From assembly GCA_037013495.1 (NCBI GenBank), contig CM072808.1, forward strand, positions 14,051,319 through 14,115,318: DNA of 64,000 nt, in the 5' to 3' direction. This DNA is from Hippophae tibetana. Lineage: Eukaryota > Streptophyta > Magnoliopsida > Rosales > Elaeagnaceae. This document shows, piece after piece, positions 8,139 through 20,269 of the stretch; positions within the stretch are counted from its first letter, which is position 1, and every line of letters starts with the position of its first letter. Made by a program: the position numbers and the translations under genes. The notes below the pieces were generated by a model. It did no database searches, was not told the DNA's origin, and worked only from the letters and a program-made list of their open reading frames with translations.

Positions 8139-9390
8139 TGTCAACTTCTATAGTCTTGAGTTGTTGAATTCTTTTATCAAGCATGTATTTAAGTATGATT
8201 GAATTCACTATGACTATGAAAATTGTGATTGAAGATAGATTCGAGAATTTTTTTTAAAATATGCTATTTTGTTAGTAAGAGTTTTGTGACTACTTTGATT
8301 TAATTTTTTTTCCTTGAAAATAATTGAGCACATTGTAAATTTTTCTCTACTCAATTTTGCCTATGAAGAGAAGGAGTTGAATTAACTGAGCTAGGAAAGT
8401 TCAATCTTGCTTTGCTCTAGAATTCGTTGATGGATTCTTGAGGCAAAATTCTAATTAATACCAAATATTAGAGAAATGAACTAGGCAATTTTTTTTCACA
8501 ACCAAAAAGCTTTCCCAACCGTCTTAATTAGCACACCATCATTTCATGGTGTATTCTCATAATCAACCCCCTTGAGCCTTCTTTTACGTAAGCCTTATTT
8601 ATTCTTTTAACTACACAAACCATTCTCATTATAAGCCTGAAAAACCATGATCTTACCTTAAATTTTGAGAAAATATTTTTGTGAAAATTTGCATTTAAAG
8701 AGAAATTTAGTTTAAATTAAATAATTCACATTATGTTTTCTCTATTTGATAAAAGAAGATAAAAATAAAGAAAGAAAGAAAGAAAATGAAAGACAATAAT
8801 CGAAAAATGATAGAAGTGGTTGAAATTAGTAAATACTATAAGTGTCAAGATAACCACACAAAAAAGAAAAAAAAGAAAAGAAATATGCTCTTGATCGATC
8901 GAGATCTTTCACAATCAATTTAATCACATATAGATCGATTGGGACCCTACTTGATCCAACTAGAAACGATGAGTCAATTATTTGTTTTTAACTCGAGAGT
9001 ACTCAATCAAACTCGATAAAGTTTAGTTGATCTATTAGAAGTCGATCATTTGACCAAATACTCGATCAAGTCCCCAAAATTTGCAACCCAAGAACACCTA
9101 AATTGATCTTGATTGATCCAAAACCTCAATCAATAAAATTTTATTAGATCAATTGAACGACATAGTTTTGATCACAAAAATAATTTGAAGTGTTTTTAAA
9201 TTGTGTTTGTGGATATGTGCTAGTGAAGGTATAAGTGCATTTTTAAGTGTGATTGTTATAAAAGTTATACTTATGAAACTTTTTAGAACTCGAACATATA
9301 TATCTTTTGCTTGATAGACTTGAAAACGAGACTAGAAACGTTATTGCAAGAAAATGTTTTGTTTCCGAAAATATCAAACACATATAGACT
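8139..9390 (+). repeat. Gypsy A 3' LTR, right boundary uncertain
   Basis: Begins TGTCAACTTC directly after the purine tract, like the gypsy B LTR on the other strand at 27215 (TGTCAACTCC). It contains a purine-rich run at about 8755-8880 and, from 8893 to about 9165, repeated GATCGATCGAG/CTCGATCAA motifs. The 5' LTR is not present and no target duplication was found, so the right end is a guess. Confidence 0.5.
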
Positions 9391-10273
9391 TTCAATAAAC
9401 TATGTTAATAAAAAAATAAATAATGAAAATGAAAAATAAGAAATAAGAAATAAAACAACCAAAAAGGGGAAAAACAAAAATGTCAATAATAAGCAACAAA
9501 ACGACGTAAATGAGTGTAAAACAAACAAAAAGGATACATAAAACATCATGTATTCAAAAACTACATTATGCAAAAAACTGTACGAATTTTGAAACAAGCA
9601 AATGTTGAATGAAATCAGGGCCGAAGAGAGCCAAAAACAATAAAAAACTAAGATTATGAACCAGTATGTCTTCAGTCAAAGAAACATGAAACAAATATAA
9701 AAAAGAGAAGAAATCGAACATTCGAAATAAAGCAAACCAAAAGATCTTAATAATAAGTAACAAAACTACTTAAATTAGTATATTAGAAGTAAGGTTAACG
9801 AAAAGGGAAAAAAGAACAAATGTAATCAACAATTGAAACATACCTTAAATTTGTGTTTCACAAAAAAAAAAAAAAATAGTGAACAAAATCGAGCACGAGA
9901 AGAAAACCTGATATCAAACAAACCAAACGACTTGATTTACTACAAAAAAACATAAAAAATATGTTGAAAAAAAGCAAATGAAGCTAGAACGGTGGATTCA
10001 TGGACGACGAATTGAAGAGAGAAGAGGGACAGCTGGAGTAAGAGTGCGAACTGGAGCTAACGTGTTTGGGAAAAACGAATTTCTAAAAAATAAAATTAAA
10101 GGAAACACATGTATTAAATTAAGGGCAGAAAGGTAAAAAATCAAAAATCCCTAAATCAGCTCTATTCTGGATAATTAATTCAAGAGTCATTCCTAAAAGG
10201 GAACAAATTATCGTACTCTCAAAAAACATGCCACACGTCCAATAAGAATGAAAGGCTATTGAAAGATTTGCAG
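9391..10273. other. Unassigned AT-rich stretch
   Basis: A-rich on the plus strand with a run of about 15 A at 9860. The part from about 10000 to 10250 is less AT-rich and could be a transposon end or the leader of a lost gene, but I recognise no terminus, domain or reading frame. Confidence 0.4.
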
Positions 10274-10278
10274 TCATT

Positions 10279-10866
10279 TCTTTGGAAAAATTATCGGGTT
10301 AAAACTAACACACAATTGAAGTAAAATTAAACATAATGAAAATAAAATAAACATAAATATTTTACGTGAAAAATCTTTGAAACAAATTGAGATAAAAAAT
10401 TACAGACAAGTGTAGGAGGATTTCACTATTGTAAAATAGGAATCACAATATCTTCTCTCTAATTACAATGAAATAACAATTCTAATCTCTATTTTAATAG
10501 GAGAAAAAACTCTCGCACAAAATATGAAAAATATTACTTACAAAGAATAAATAAATTTTCCTCTCTAAGTAATAACTCACAAGATAACTCTCACAAAGAT
10601 TTTTTCTATATTTCTTATGGATGCCCTCTAATTCATTTACTCTATATCTTGCACAAATGAAACAAGTTATTTATAGGCAACATCCTCAAAAAACTTGTGG
10701 TAGCAAAGATTCTAGGTTCATCTCTATGTTTAATGAACAAGAAATTAGTGCTCCAATAACAACCTTATTTAAATTTTTTTCATGTTTCCTACTTCATCCA
10801 TTAGCAAAATATAATATTAAACCAAGAAAGTGGCTTTACCACTAAACAAGGCCATCATTTATCACA
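10279..10866 (-). repeat. 3' LTR of copia 2 (588 bp)
   Basis: Aligns along its length with 20270-20858. On the minus strand it starts TGTGATAAATGATGG immediately after the purine tract AAGTGGGAGAA (plus 10867-10877). The terminal bases at 10279 have mutated compared with the 5' LTR. Confidence 0.93.
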
Positions 10867-10931
10867 TTCTCCCACTTAAAGTTACTTACGTAATCCTTAC
10901 ATCCTTTCTCACTTGCCAAATCCATGCTTGC

Positions 10932-11697
10932 TTACATTTCTACCAAACCATATGAGAATCTACACCATTTAAACTTGCCAACGTTGATTGGCTTAGTCAT
11001 AACATCTGCTAGGTTTTCGTTGGTGTGAATCTTTTGCATATCCATACTACCTTCTTCCACTATTTCTCGAACAAAGTGATACAAAACCCTTATATGCTTT
11101 GTCCCATGAATGAAAAGCTGGATTCCTTGCAATGGGAAAAGCACTCTGACTGTCACAAAATAGAACAATTTTCTCATACTTGTGCCCGAGCTCCTCTAAT
11201 AACCTCTATATCCAGACTGCTTCCTTGCAAGCTTGTGTAGCTGCCCTGTATTCTACTTCCGTTGTAGATAGAGCTACAACTGATTGCAATTTAGATACCT
11301 AGCTTATAGCTCCTTCTACAAGTGTAAACACATAACCCGTAGTAGACTTGCTTTTATTGAGATCCCTTAGAAAATCTGAATCAACATAGCCTCTGATAGT
11401 AAAATCTGATCCTCCATAACATAATGTAGCATTTGAGGTTCCTCTGATGTATCTCAGAACTCTCTTCACAGTATTCCAATGCTTTCCTCCAGGATTCACC
11501 ATAAACCGACTCAATACTCCCACAGCTTGTGCAATGTCTGGCCTTGTACATATCATGGCAAACATTAAACTTCCCACTACTGATGCATATGATACTCGAG
11601 ACATCTCTCTCCTCTTTGCTTCATTGCTAGGACACATACTTGAGGATAACTTGAAATTAATAGGAAGTGGGGTAGAAATTGGCTTACTATCTTGCAT
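10932..11697 (-). pseudogene. Copia 2 RNase H and pol C-terminus
   Basis: The 11697-11299 segment reads the linker after reverse transcriptase and early RNase H: a VGSLMFAMICTRPDIAQAVG motif, then GYVDSDF and KSTTGYVF. After a stop the domain continues in pieces to an NLADVMTKP motif near 11010, the normal end of copia pol. Stops split the domain, so it cannot be functional. Confidence 0.9.
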
Positions 11698-11814
11698 GTT
11701 GAAGTAGTTCTTCTCAGAAATCTAAATCTTCTTGTTATTTCTGTCTCAGTGAATCTGCATCCCTAGAATCTTGTTTGTTGGTCCCAAGTCCTTCATATCA
11801 AACTCCCTAGCCAA

Positions 11815-12282
11815 CTATACCTTCAATTCTTGGATTTGATCTTTGTTGGGGCCTGCTACCAACATGTCATCCACATACAACAACAAGATAATAAAATTAT
11901 TATCACCATCAAACCTTTTGAAGTACGTACAATGGTCAGAATTGAGCATGTTGTATCCAACGCTAATAATGAAAGAATCAAATCTCTTGTACCAATATCT
12001 CGGTGCTTGTTTGAGATCGTATAGAGATTTGTTCAACCTACAAACCAAGTTCTCCTTTCTTGTTTTAGCAAAACCTTCTGGTTGGAGCATATAGATTTCT
12101 TTTTCAAGTTCTCCATGAAGAAATGCAGTTTTCACATCCAACTGCTCCATATGTAAGTCAAACGTAGCTAAGACTATTTTGATTGTTGTAAGCCCAACTA
12201 TCGAGGAAAATATCTTGTTGAAATCAATACCTTCTTTTTGTGTGAATCCTTTTATGACCAATCTTACACGAAACCATTCCAC
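11815..12282 (-). pseudogene. Copia 2 reverse transcriptase
   Basis: 155 open codons covering the core of copia reverse transcriptase, with RLVIKGFTQKEGIDF, QLDVKTAFLHGELE and the catalytic YVDDM about ten residues before the region's conserved end. The first part of the domain upstream is broken by stops. The core is well preserved for an element this old. Confidence 0.93.
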
Positions 12283-12588
12283 TTTATCATTGCTATCCCG
12301 TTTGATCTTGTAGACCTATTTGTTACCTATGGCTTTTCTTCCATGTGGAAATGGTACCAGTTCCTAAGTCTTGTTATTGTGTAGATCTTCAACTTCTTCC
12401 TACATTGTTTCCATCCATAAAGACATATCTGAGCTACTTGTAGCTTCTTGGAAAGTTGAGGGCTCTTCGTCCTCCATTAAAAGACAGTATGTAACATTAC
12501 TCTCTATAACATACTCTGAACGCCAAGATGGTGGCCTTCTCTCACGAGTTGACCGACGAGCTTCTAAATCCTCGAACTCGACTGGTTA

Positions 12589-12915
12589 TTATATCTCATG
12601 CTTTGGTATTTCTTCAATAGAAACTGAAGTTTCTTCCACCGGATTATTTTCCACCTGTATTGTTATAGTCTTTAAGACCTCTTTCGACGTGTTATCGTCT
12701 CCATCTGTTTGTAGTAGTTGATCTTCTGCAAAGATCACATTCCTATTGACAATAAACTTATGGGTAGTAGGATCCCACAGGCGATACCCCTTCAATCCGT
12801 CACCATACCCTAAGATTATACACCTAGATTTTAGATTCAACTTCGTTCTTTCTTAAGCATTGTACATCACATATGCAGGACATCTAAAAGAATGTAAAGT
12901 AGAGTAGTTTGCTAG
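12589..12915 (-). pseudogene. Copia 2 integrase C-terminal region
   Basis: Contains LGYGDGLKGYRLWDP and NRNVIFAEDQ, the hallmark segment after the integrase core in copia elements. The frame is cut at 12920 by the gypsy derivative. The matching upstream half of integrase resumes at 18406, so the insertion disrupts integrase. Confidence 0.88.
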
Positions 12916-12920
12916 CTTAC

Positions 12921-14847
12921 TGTTGTCTCTTTTAGGAGAACATAAAACGTGCAAGTATACACAGTCACAAGTAATAAAATTTGATAAGTGAGTTATCATT
13001 CCCACAGAGATTTGTTAGTATAGTTTGTTGAGTACTAAAATTATTTCACTCTGATTTTATCCAAATAAATCGTTAATTGGAACAAGTTAAGAAAAGAGTT
13101 TTATAACAAAATAAAAGAAATCTAGGATTGCAATTTTTCACCAAATTAATCCACTCGAGTCCATATTATTTTCTCTTGATTTATATTTTTATAGTAAATT
13201 TAATTTTTCAACCGAAAACTTCTAATTTTATCCATACATCTCTTCCGAGCTCCATATAGACACACCTCGTTAAATTAATTCACTATATTCCTATGAGAAT
13301 TAAATTCACCAAGATTCATTACGTTCTAAGTTCTTAAATGGCCACACATAGGATAAAGGTATATTCCTATCTTTCATATATACATGATATACTATCTATG
13401 AGCAATATACACAAAAATGCCTCTTTCAAGTTTATTTAAGTGCCACAGATCATCTGATAAATTTTCCAATAATCAAAAGCATTAAGCACAAATAGAATAA
13501 ACAAATTAAAAGTCTTATAAATCATTCAAAAATAATTAAACTCAAGCTTCATAAATTTAGATAAAACGCAACCCTAAAAAAATTAAATTAGTTCATAATA
13601 AAAATTAAAATTACAACAGTTAAGGAATTTCGCTCAAGAACACAAAGAAAATTAAAACAACTCTGCTCGTAAATATTTGGCACACACAGAACACAACAGA
13701 AGCCAAAAATGGCTTATGCGTGTTCCACAATCCAACCCTAAACTCTCCAAAAATTCCAAAACTAAAAACTCCCATTTTTAGCAATAAATGCCCTATTTAT
13801 AGCTAAAAAATTACATCTAAAAAAATACATTTTTTAGACACGCGGGAAACATTTTACATCGAAAATAAAACACACACATGTCAGACAAACAGTTAAATCG
13901 AAAAAATTATTTAAAAATGAGTGGGAGACAGCGGCGCGTTTCTACTTTGCTTTTGAATACACGCTGCCACGTGTCACGATCTCATTCATTGTAAAAAATA
14001 GTGGGACACATGGCAGCATTTAGTTAGCGAAAGGAACAAGCACACACAGAATGCATCACACGGGATAAGTAGCGCCGAGAAAAGTGAGGCACAACTGTTG
14101 GAACGCGTACCTGATTCTACATTTTTGCATTCACCGAAACGTGTCATGTGTCAGCACATGATTGGCTGTAAAGGAATGGTGGGACACGTCGCAACTTTCA
14201 ATTGGTGGGATAAACGTGCGCATGTGATTGCGCCATGGGAAATCATGGCTTTTTGGCAGATGCGTAAAGACACGTGGGTCCCACCCTACATATCGAACTG
14301 CATGGCAGGTAAGCCCCACACGGGTAACGAGCAGCGTGCAACCGTAAAACCTACGTCCAATCTCTTTGGTCGGGTTTGAAAGACACGCACGCATCCTTAC
14401 AGTTTCTTGTCTGATCTGACGGTTCACGTGGCGCGCGTGATCTCTTTTTCCTACGTGGAATATAAATTTTCTTAATTATATTTTAACCCTCTAATTTAAT
14501 TCAAATTAACTTTTAAACTTTCTTTAATTACAATTAAGCCTTTTTCTAATTTAAATTAACTTTTCAAATTTTGTTAATTACAATTAAGCCCAATTTTAAT
14601 TCAAATTATATTTTAGACTATTATAAATTGCAATTAAGCACTCTTTTATTTTAAATTATATTTTAGACATAAATTTTAAATTAAGTACGTTTTCGATTCA
14701 AATTATTTAATTTTCTTAAAAATATATTCATTAACAAATAAAAAGTAACTATTACTTTATTCAAGTAGAATTAACTAAAAATGTCAAGAACATAGCAATT
14801 ATAATTAATAAAATAGATGAAAATAACTATATAAAATACAATTATCA
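12921..14847 (-). repeat. 3' LTR of the LARD-like element (1927 bp)
   Basis: On the minus strand it begins TGATAATTGTATTTTATA and ends GAGACAACA. On the minus strand the purine-rich AAGTTTGGTGG precedes it. AT-rich except for a GC-rich block at about 13850-14460. Aligns throughout with 16464-18400. Confidence 0.95.
13920..14460 (-). promoter_or_regulatory. GC-rich LTR block with clustered ACGTG motifs
   Basis: Contains repeated ACGTG or CACGTG cores, including GCCACGTGTCACG, GACACGTGGGTCCCACC and TTCACGTGGCGCGCG. The same block is at about 17450-18000 in the other LTR. ACGTG is the core of plant G-box and ABRE sites bound by bZIP/bHLH factors. It lies in the U3 half of the LTR, where a promoter is expected. 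Function is inferred from motif density only. Confidence 0.5.
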
Positions 14848-16439
14848 TACCACCAAACTTAAGTTTTTGCTAGTCCTCGAGCAAAAGGAAAGAAATAAAA
14901 CAAAGATAAATGCATTTAACGTAATGATTTTCAAAATATTTCTTTTTAGTGATTTCAAATAACATAACTCAAAGAAATAAAAGAATTTTATCTAAGCATC
15001 AAAATCAATTTAAAAATATATTACATTTTCACAATGAATTTTAGTGTGTGTGTGAAGTCTTTTCATATTTCATCACATGTAATCCAGATAAGTTTATGCA
15101 AATATGAAATCAAATAAATTTTAATGAAATCACAAATCTCATAAGTTTATTTTTCATTTCTCTCTCCACTAATGTAGACAAACACAAAACACAAAATCAA
15201 TAGGACTTTATTAAGCTTGTAATATATGACTTAGGTAAAGGTAGGATAAAGGATAATATTTAGCTCAAAACTTTTCCTAAACACATCATTTTAGGATTGA
15301 AACAAGATACGATCTATCATCACAATAAATACTTCCCAATTTGTGATTTAACATCACATACAATAATTTTTTTTTGTTTTTTTTTTCAGAATCTATTTTT
15401 TTTGTTTTTTTTTTCAGTATCCTTTTTTTCCGATACATCTTAAAATATTTACTAACAATTGTCACATGCTAGTGAGATAAGAAAAATAGATATATCTGCA
15501 CATATATATATATTAGTAGGCTTTTGAAATGAGATAAATATATATATATATATATAATTTGAAGCTCAAAAGGGATATACTACGGATAAAGCATGTGAAG
15601 GTAGATAGAAAGGCTCAAACGATCCAAAGATGACCTAAATCATTTTCTTAGTTAAATGTTATCTATAATTTTGCCTAGAGAGAAAATCAAACAAATTCTA
15701 AGAACTGTGACACCACAAATATCAATCAAATTCCATACTCACATAAATCTTCTCTAAATTACCATAGCAACTCAAAAATCAAGACGCTAGCTCATAAATA
15801 TTTATTCTTGTAAAAATGAAACATACGTAAAAATTATTCATAACTTAGATAATATTCAAATGTTTCAAGGAGATATGCATCATTTAAACTGAAGAAATAA
15901 AAATAAATCACCATTTAAAGCAAAATATCATCAATTAACCAAACAAATAAAATTTCACAAGCAAGAATACCCAGAAAATATTTCAATTAAGATCAATATC
16001 TCTACCACCCTCAAACTTAATATACACATTGTCCTCAATGTGTGAACGTTAAAGAACATATGAGATGGGTTTCAAGAAACTTCCTGTTTTGATTTGAATG
16101 GTTAAAATCCAAAATAACTTCATTTCCTCCAATTTGCACCTACGAAAAATAAAATAAAATAAAATAACAACATAAAGAAATATAGATACATGCGTAACTA
16201 AAGAAAATAATACACATGGGTTGCCTCCCAAGAAGTGCTTGATTTATAGTCGTCAGCTTTACTTCTCAACTTTTTTTCTTTTTGTGAGTTAAGATTTGTG
16301 TGTCAAACAAAATCTCAACTTATGAGAAAATTGAAAAATAAATTAAGCAAGCAACAAGAAGCATAATTTTTTTTTTGTTTTTTTTAATTAAAATCAAATT
16401 GATTGGTATTAATATCAACAATGAAAATAGTAAAACAAA
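14848..16439 (-). other. Internal region of the LARD-like element, non-coding
   Basis: AT-rich, no pol or gag motif on either strand. From the primer side: a short leader, the GGTTGCCTCCCAAG box (plus 16218-16231), the hairpin at 16024-16043, a purine-rich tract (minus strand AAGTTTGAGGGTGG near 16010), then more than 1.1 kb without recognisable features, and finally the CTCGAGGACTAGCAAAAAC stretch and a second purine tract next to the 3' LTR. Long T runs lie at 15367-15415 and TA runs at 15500-15556. Confidence 0.8.
16024..16043 (-). other. Stem-loop in the LARD-like internal region
   Basis: Minus strand ACACATTG-AGGA-CAATGTGT, a perfect 8-bp stem with loop AGGA, just before a purine-rich tract. 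Same layout as the hairpins at 8104, 27234 and 47751 but with different stem bases. Confidence 0.6.
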
Positions 16440-16457
16440 TCCCCGGCAACGGCGCCA
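16440..16457 (-). other. Primer binding site, tRNA-Asp type
   Basis: Minus strand TGGCGCCGTTGCCGGGGA, an 18-base match to the site used by Athila/Tat-type gypsy elements (complementary to the 3' end of Asp tRNA). It lies six bases inside the 5' LTR. Confidence 0.9.
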
Positions 16458-16463
16458 AAAACT

Positions 16464-18400
16464 TATTGTCTCTTTTAGGAGAACATAAAACGTGCAAGTA
16501 TACACGGTCACAAGTAATAAAATTTGATAAGTGAGTTATCGTTCCCATAGAGATTTGTTACTATAGTTTGTTGAGTACTAAAATTATTTCACTCTGATTT
16601 TATCCAAATAAATCATTAATTGGAACAAGTTAAGAAAAGAGTTTTATAACAAAATAAAAGAAATCTAGGATTGCAATTTTTCACCAAATTAATCCACTCG
16701 AGTCCATATTATTTTCTCTTGATTTATATTTTTATAGTAAATTTAATTTGTCAACCGAAAACTTCTAATTTTATCCATACATCTCTTCCGAGCTCCATAT
16801 AGACACACATCGTTAAATTAATTCACTATATTCCTATGAGAATTAAATTCACCAAGATTCATTACGTTCTAAGTTCTTAAATGGCCACACATACGATAAA
16901 GGTATATTCCTATCTTTCATATATACATGATATACTATCTATGAGCAATATACACAAAAATGCCTCTTTCAAGTTTATTTAAGTGCCACAGATCATCTGA
17001 TAAATTTTCCAATAATCAAAAGCATTAAGCACAAATAGAATAAACAAATTAAAAGTCTTATAAATCATTCAAAAATAATTAAACTCAAGCTTCATAAATT
17101 TAGATAAAACGCAACCCTAAAAAAATTAAATTAGTTCATAATAAAAATTAAAATTACAACAATTAAGGAATTTTGCTTAAGAACACAAAGAAAATTAAAA
17201 CATCTCTGCTCGTAAATATTTGGCACACGCAGAACACAACAGAAGCCAAAAATGGCATCCGCGTGTTCACAATCCAACCCCAAACTCTCCAAAAATTCCA
17301 AAACTAAAAACTCCCATTTTTAGCAATAAATGCCCTATTTATAGCTAAAAAAAATACATCTAAAAAAATACATTTTTTAGACACGCGGGAAACATGTTAC
17401 ATCAAAAATAAAAACAAGTGTGTGTCAGACAAACGGTTAAATCGAAAACATTATTTAAAAATGAGTGGGAGACAATGGCGCTTTTCTTCTTTGATTTTCA
17501 ATACACGTTGCCACGTATCACGATCTGATTCACTACAAGAAATAGTGGGACACGTGGTAGCATTTAGTTGGCGGAAAGAACGGGCGCACACGGAATGCAT
17601 CACACGGGATAAGCGGCGTCGAGAAAAGTAGGGGACAGTTGACGAAACGCGTGCGTGATTTTGCGTTCACTGAAACATGCCACATGTCAGCATATGATTG
17701 GCTGCAAAGGAATGGTGGGACACGTGGCAGCTTTCAATTGGTGGGATAAACGGGCGCATTTGATTATGCCGCAAGAAATCATGGCTTTTTGGTAGACGCA
17801 TAAAGACACGTGGGTCCCACCCTACATGCCGGACCGCATGACAGGTGGGCCCCACACAGGTACCAAGCAGCGTGCAACCGTAAAACCTACGTCCAATCTC
17901 TTTGGTCGGGTTTGTAAGACACGCGCACATCCTTAGGGTTGCTTGTCTGATGTGACGATTCACGTGGCGTGCGTGGCTGATGTGGTACGTGGTCTCCTTT
18001 TCCTGTGTAGAATATAAATTTTCTTAATTGCATTTTAGCCCTCTAATTTAATTCAAATTAACTTTGAAACTTTCTTTAATTGCAATTAAGCCCTTTTCTA
18101 ATTTAAATTAACTTTTCAAATTTTTTTAATTATAATTAAGCCTGATTTTAATTCAAATTATATTTTAGACTATTATAAATTACAATTAAGCACTCTTTTA
18201 TTTTAAATTATATTTTTAGACATAAATTTTCAATTAAGTACGTTTTCGATTCAAATTATTTAATTTTCTTAAAAATATATTTCTTAACAAATAAAAAGTA
18301 AATATTACTTTATTCAAGTAGAATTAACTAAAAATGTCAAGAACATAGAAATTATAATTAATAAAATAGATAAAAATAACTATATAAAATACAATTATCA
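16464..18400 (-). repeat. 5' LTR of the LARD-like element (1937 bp)
   Basis: Aligns with 12921-14847. Differences are sparse in the AT-rich parts and noticeably denser in the GC-rich ACGTG block. The inner terminus reads TA where the other LTR has TG. Followed by CTTAC. Confidence 0.95.
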
Positions 18401-18405
18401 CTTAC

Positions 18406-19060
18406 CACTCCACGTTTCCATCGGTGTGATTTATCACATAACAAGCAGTTTTGGTTGCTTCTACCCAAAAAGAGTAGGATTGACCTATAGTCCTCAACAA
18501 CTCTCATTCTTTCTGTAAGAGTTCTATTTATCTACTCTGCCACTCCATTTTGTTGAGGCATGTATATGATTATGAACTATCGATTAATACCTTCTTGCTT
18601 GCAAAGAGCAAGAAACTCGTCGTCTGTGTGCTCTCTTCCATTATCTGTCTTCAAACACTTGATCTTTTTCCTAGATTCAAGTTCCACCCGCGCTTTGAAG
18701 TCTTTTCATACTGAAAATACATCTGAATTCTTCTTGATTGGATACACCCAACATCTCCTGGAAAAATCATCAATAAAAGACATAAAATACTTTCTTCTCC
18801 TAGGGACATTTTTGGTGACTCCTATACATCAGAATGAATCAAGTGTAGAAGACATTTGCTCCTGGCATCAGATCTGTTAAACTTCAATCTATGCTGCTTA
18901 CTTGTAACACAATGCTCATAGAAAGGTAGATTTATCAATTTAAGCCTTGGAAATAGCTTTTTATCGGAGAGAATCTTCAAACCTTGTTCTGACATATGAC
19001 CTAGTTTGAGATGCAACATCTTCATCGACTCTTCTCCCTTGTTGATTGATACGACACATA
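18406..19060 (-). pseudogene. Copia 2 integrase core and GAG-pre-integrase
   Basis: From 19025 the minus strand reads LHLKLGHMSEQGLKILS and HSDV, the pre-integrase HHCC module and first integrase Asp region. Further down, in broken frames, KTDNGRE and PQQNGVAE mark the second Asp and the Glu region. Several stops and frameshifts. The sequence ends at the CTTAC target site, and the integrase tail lies beyond the inserted element at 12915. Confidence 0.88.
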
Positions 19061-19070
19061 CATCAGCTTC

Positions 19071-19767
19071 TTACAATGTTTCTCCTTTTAACATGAATAG
19101 ATTTGTCTCTATCTTTTCTGCCTTCATAACCACAAGTGCACCTTTGACAATTTTCATGATCCCATTTTCAATATGAGTCTTGCCTCCACGACTATCCATT
19201 TGACCCAAAGACAATAGGTTCTTCCTCAGGCCTTTCACATGTTGTACCTCTTGAATAGTGGGAATTGTACCATCAAACATCTTTATCTTGATAGTACCAA
19301 TACCAGCGATCTTCAAGATGTGAAAAAACCTTATGAGACTAGTTCATATTTGTGAAACCATTCTCTCTGAGATGTCATGTGCCATGTTTTTCTTGAGTCT
19401 AATAACCAAATATCAATGAACTACTTTCTACCTCCAACTGTCATTATTGCCTCGTTATATAGAACTTCACCATCATTTGAGGCACTTGCCACATTCCCTT
19501 GAGCATTTGATAACTCAGGGACTCCACTCTTTTTTTAACAACAATCCTTCTTTACATGCCTTTTCTTGCCATATTTGTAGCACTTGAAATTCTTCTTACT
19601 TCTTGATTTTGATCTACCATGATTCTGACTTCAACTGGGGCCACATTCCATTGATCTTCCTCTTGTCATCGTCAAAGCTTTCGCTTGCTACGAACTTGCC
19701 TATCTATCTTCCTTGTTTTTATGCCTGGTTTTTTCTTCCAAAACAATGGCTACAATTTCGTCGAAGA
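19071..19767 (-). pseudogene. Copia 2 protease region and zinc knuckle
   Basis: The 19316-19071 frame reads GIGTIKIKMFDGT, VQHVKGLRKNLLSLG and related residues, the stretch after the copia protease active site. Near 19541-19585 a degenerate zinc knuckle is visible with the second Cys replaced by Tyr (CYKY...H....C). Frames are broken between them. Confidence 0.8.
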
Positions 19768-20241
19768 CTAGATAGTCCGTGAGGATGTTGTTGTCAGGTT
19801 GATAATGAGTTGATTATATGAGTTAGGTAGAATTTGTAGTAGAAGCTCTACACATCCATATGTCTCTATTGTGTAATCCATTGATGTAAGTTGCAAAAAT
19901 TGAGTATTCAAAATGTTGATGTGGTTGGTCATCGATGTGGATTCTGTCATTCGAAGAGTGTACAATCTCCTAAATCTCCTTCTCATTCTTCTTTTCTGCC
20001 ATACTAGATAACATCAATTGGCTAGTGCTAAGTGCATATTGAAAATTGCATTGTCACCCATCTCGTTCCACTTGCTGTCATCAACGATCTCTGCGGGCCT
20101 TTCTCCAATTGCTACCAAATAATTGTCTTTCCTCAAAATTTCCTTAATATTTATTTTCCACAATGAGAAATTACTCCCGTTGAATTTCTCAACATCGAAC
20201 TTTGTCGTAGTTAACATCTCGTTCACAACAATTTTCTTCAC
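19768..20241 (-). pseudogene. Copia 2 gag (UBN2 type)
   Basis: The 20241-20014 frame starts near the normal gag N-terminus and has KFNGSNFSLWKINIKEIL. The 19986-19768 frame continues with the central UBN2 segment (LYTLRMTESTSMTNHINILN). A break of about 27 bases separates them. Confidence 0.88.
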
Positions 20242-20256
20242 ACCCCTTAACCAATT

Positions 20257-20268
20257 GCTCTGATACCA
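20257..20268 (-). other. Primer binding site of copia 2
   Basis: Minus strand TGGTATCAGAGC, an exact match to the usual copia initiator-Met tRNA site, one base from the 5' LTR end. Confidence 0.93.
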
Positions 20269-20269
20269 C

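Larger units (their letters stand above)
12921..18400 (-). mobile_element. Coding-free gypsy derivative (LARD-like) nested in copia 2
   Basis: A 5480-bp minus-strand element with two LTRs of about 1.93 kb, an exact tRNA-Asp primer site and a 1.6-kb internal region without gag or pol. The target duplication CTTAC is exact at 12916-12920 and 18401-18405. LTR identity is high by eye over most of the length, so this is younger than copia 2. It would need proteins from another element to move. Its internal sequence retains the GGGAGGCAACCCA box and the AGGA-loop hairpin found near the 3' ends of gypsy A and B, pointing to an Athila/Tat origin. Confidence 0.95.

Noticed and set aside
9400-9763. Two Phe/Leu-rich minus-strand frames suggesting membrane peptides.
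   Set aside because: Composition follows A-rich plus-strand DNA; no motif or homologous segment seen.
18560-18880. 106-codon plus-strand frame.
   Set aside because: Antisense shadow of the copia 2 integrase core.
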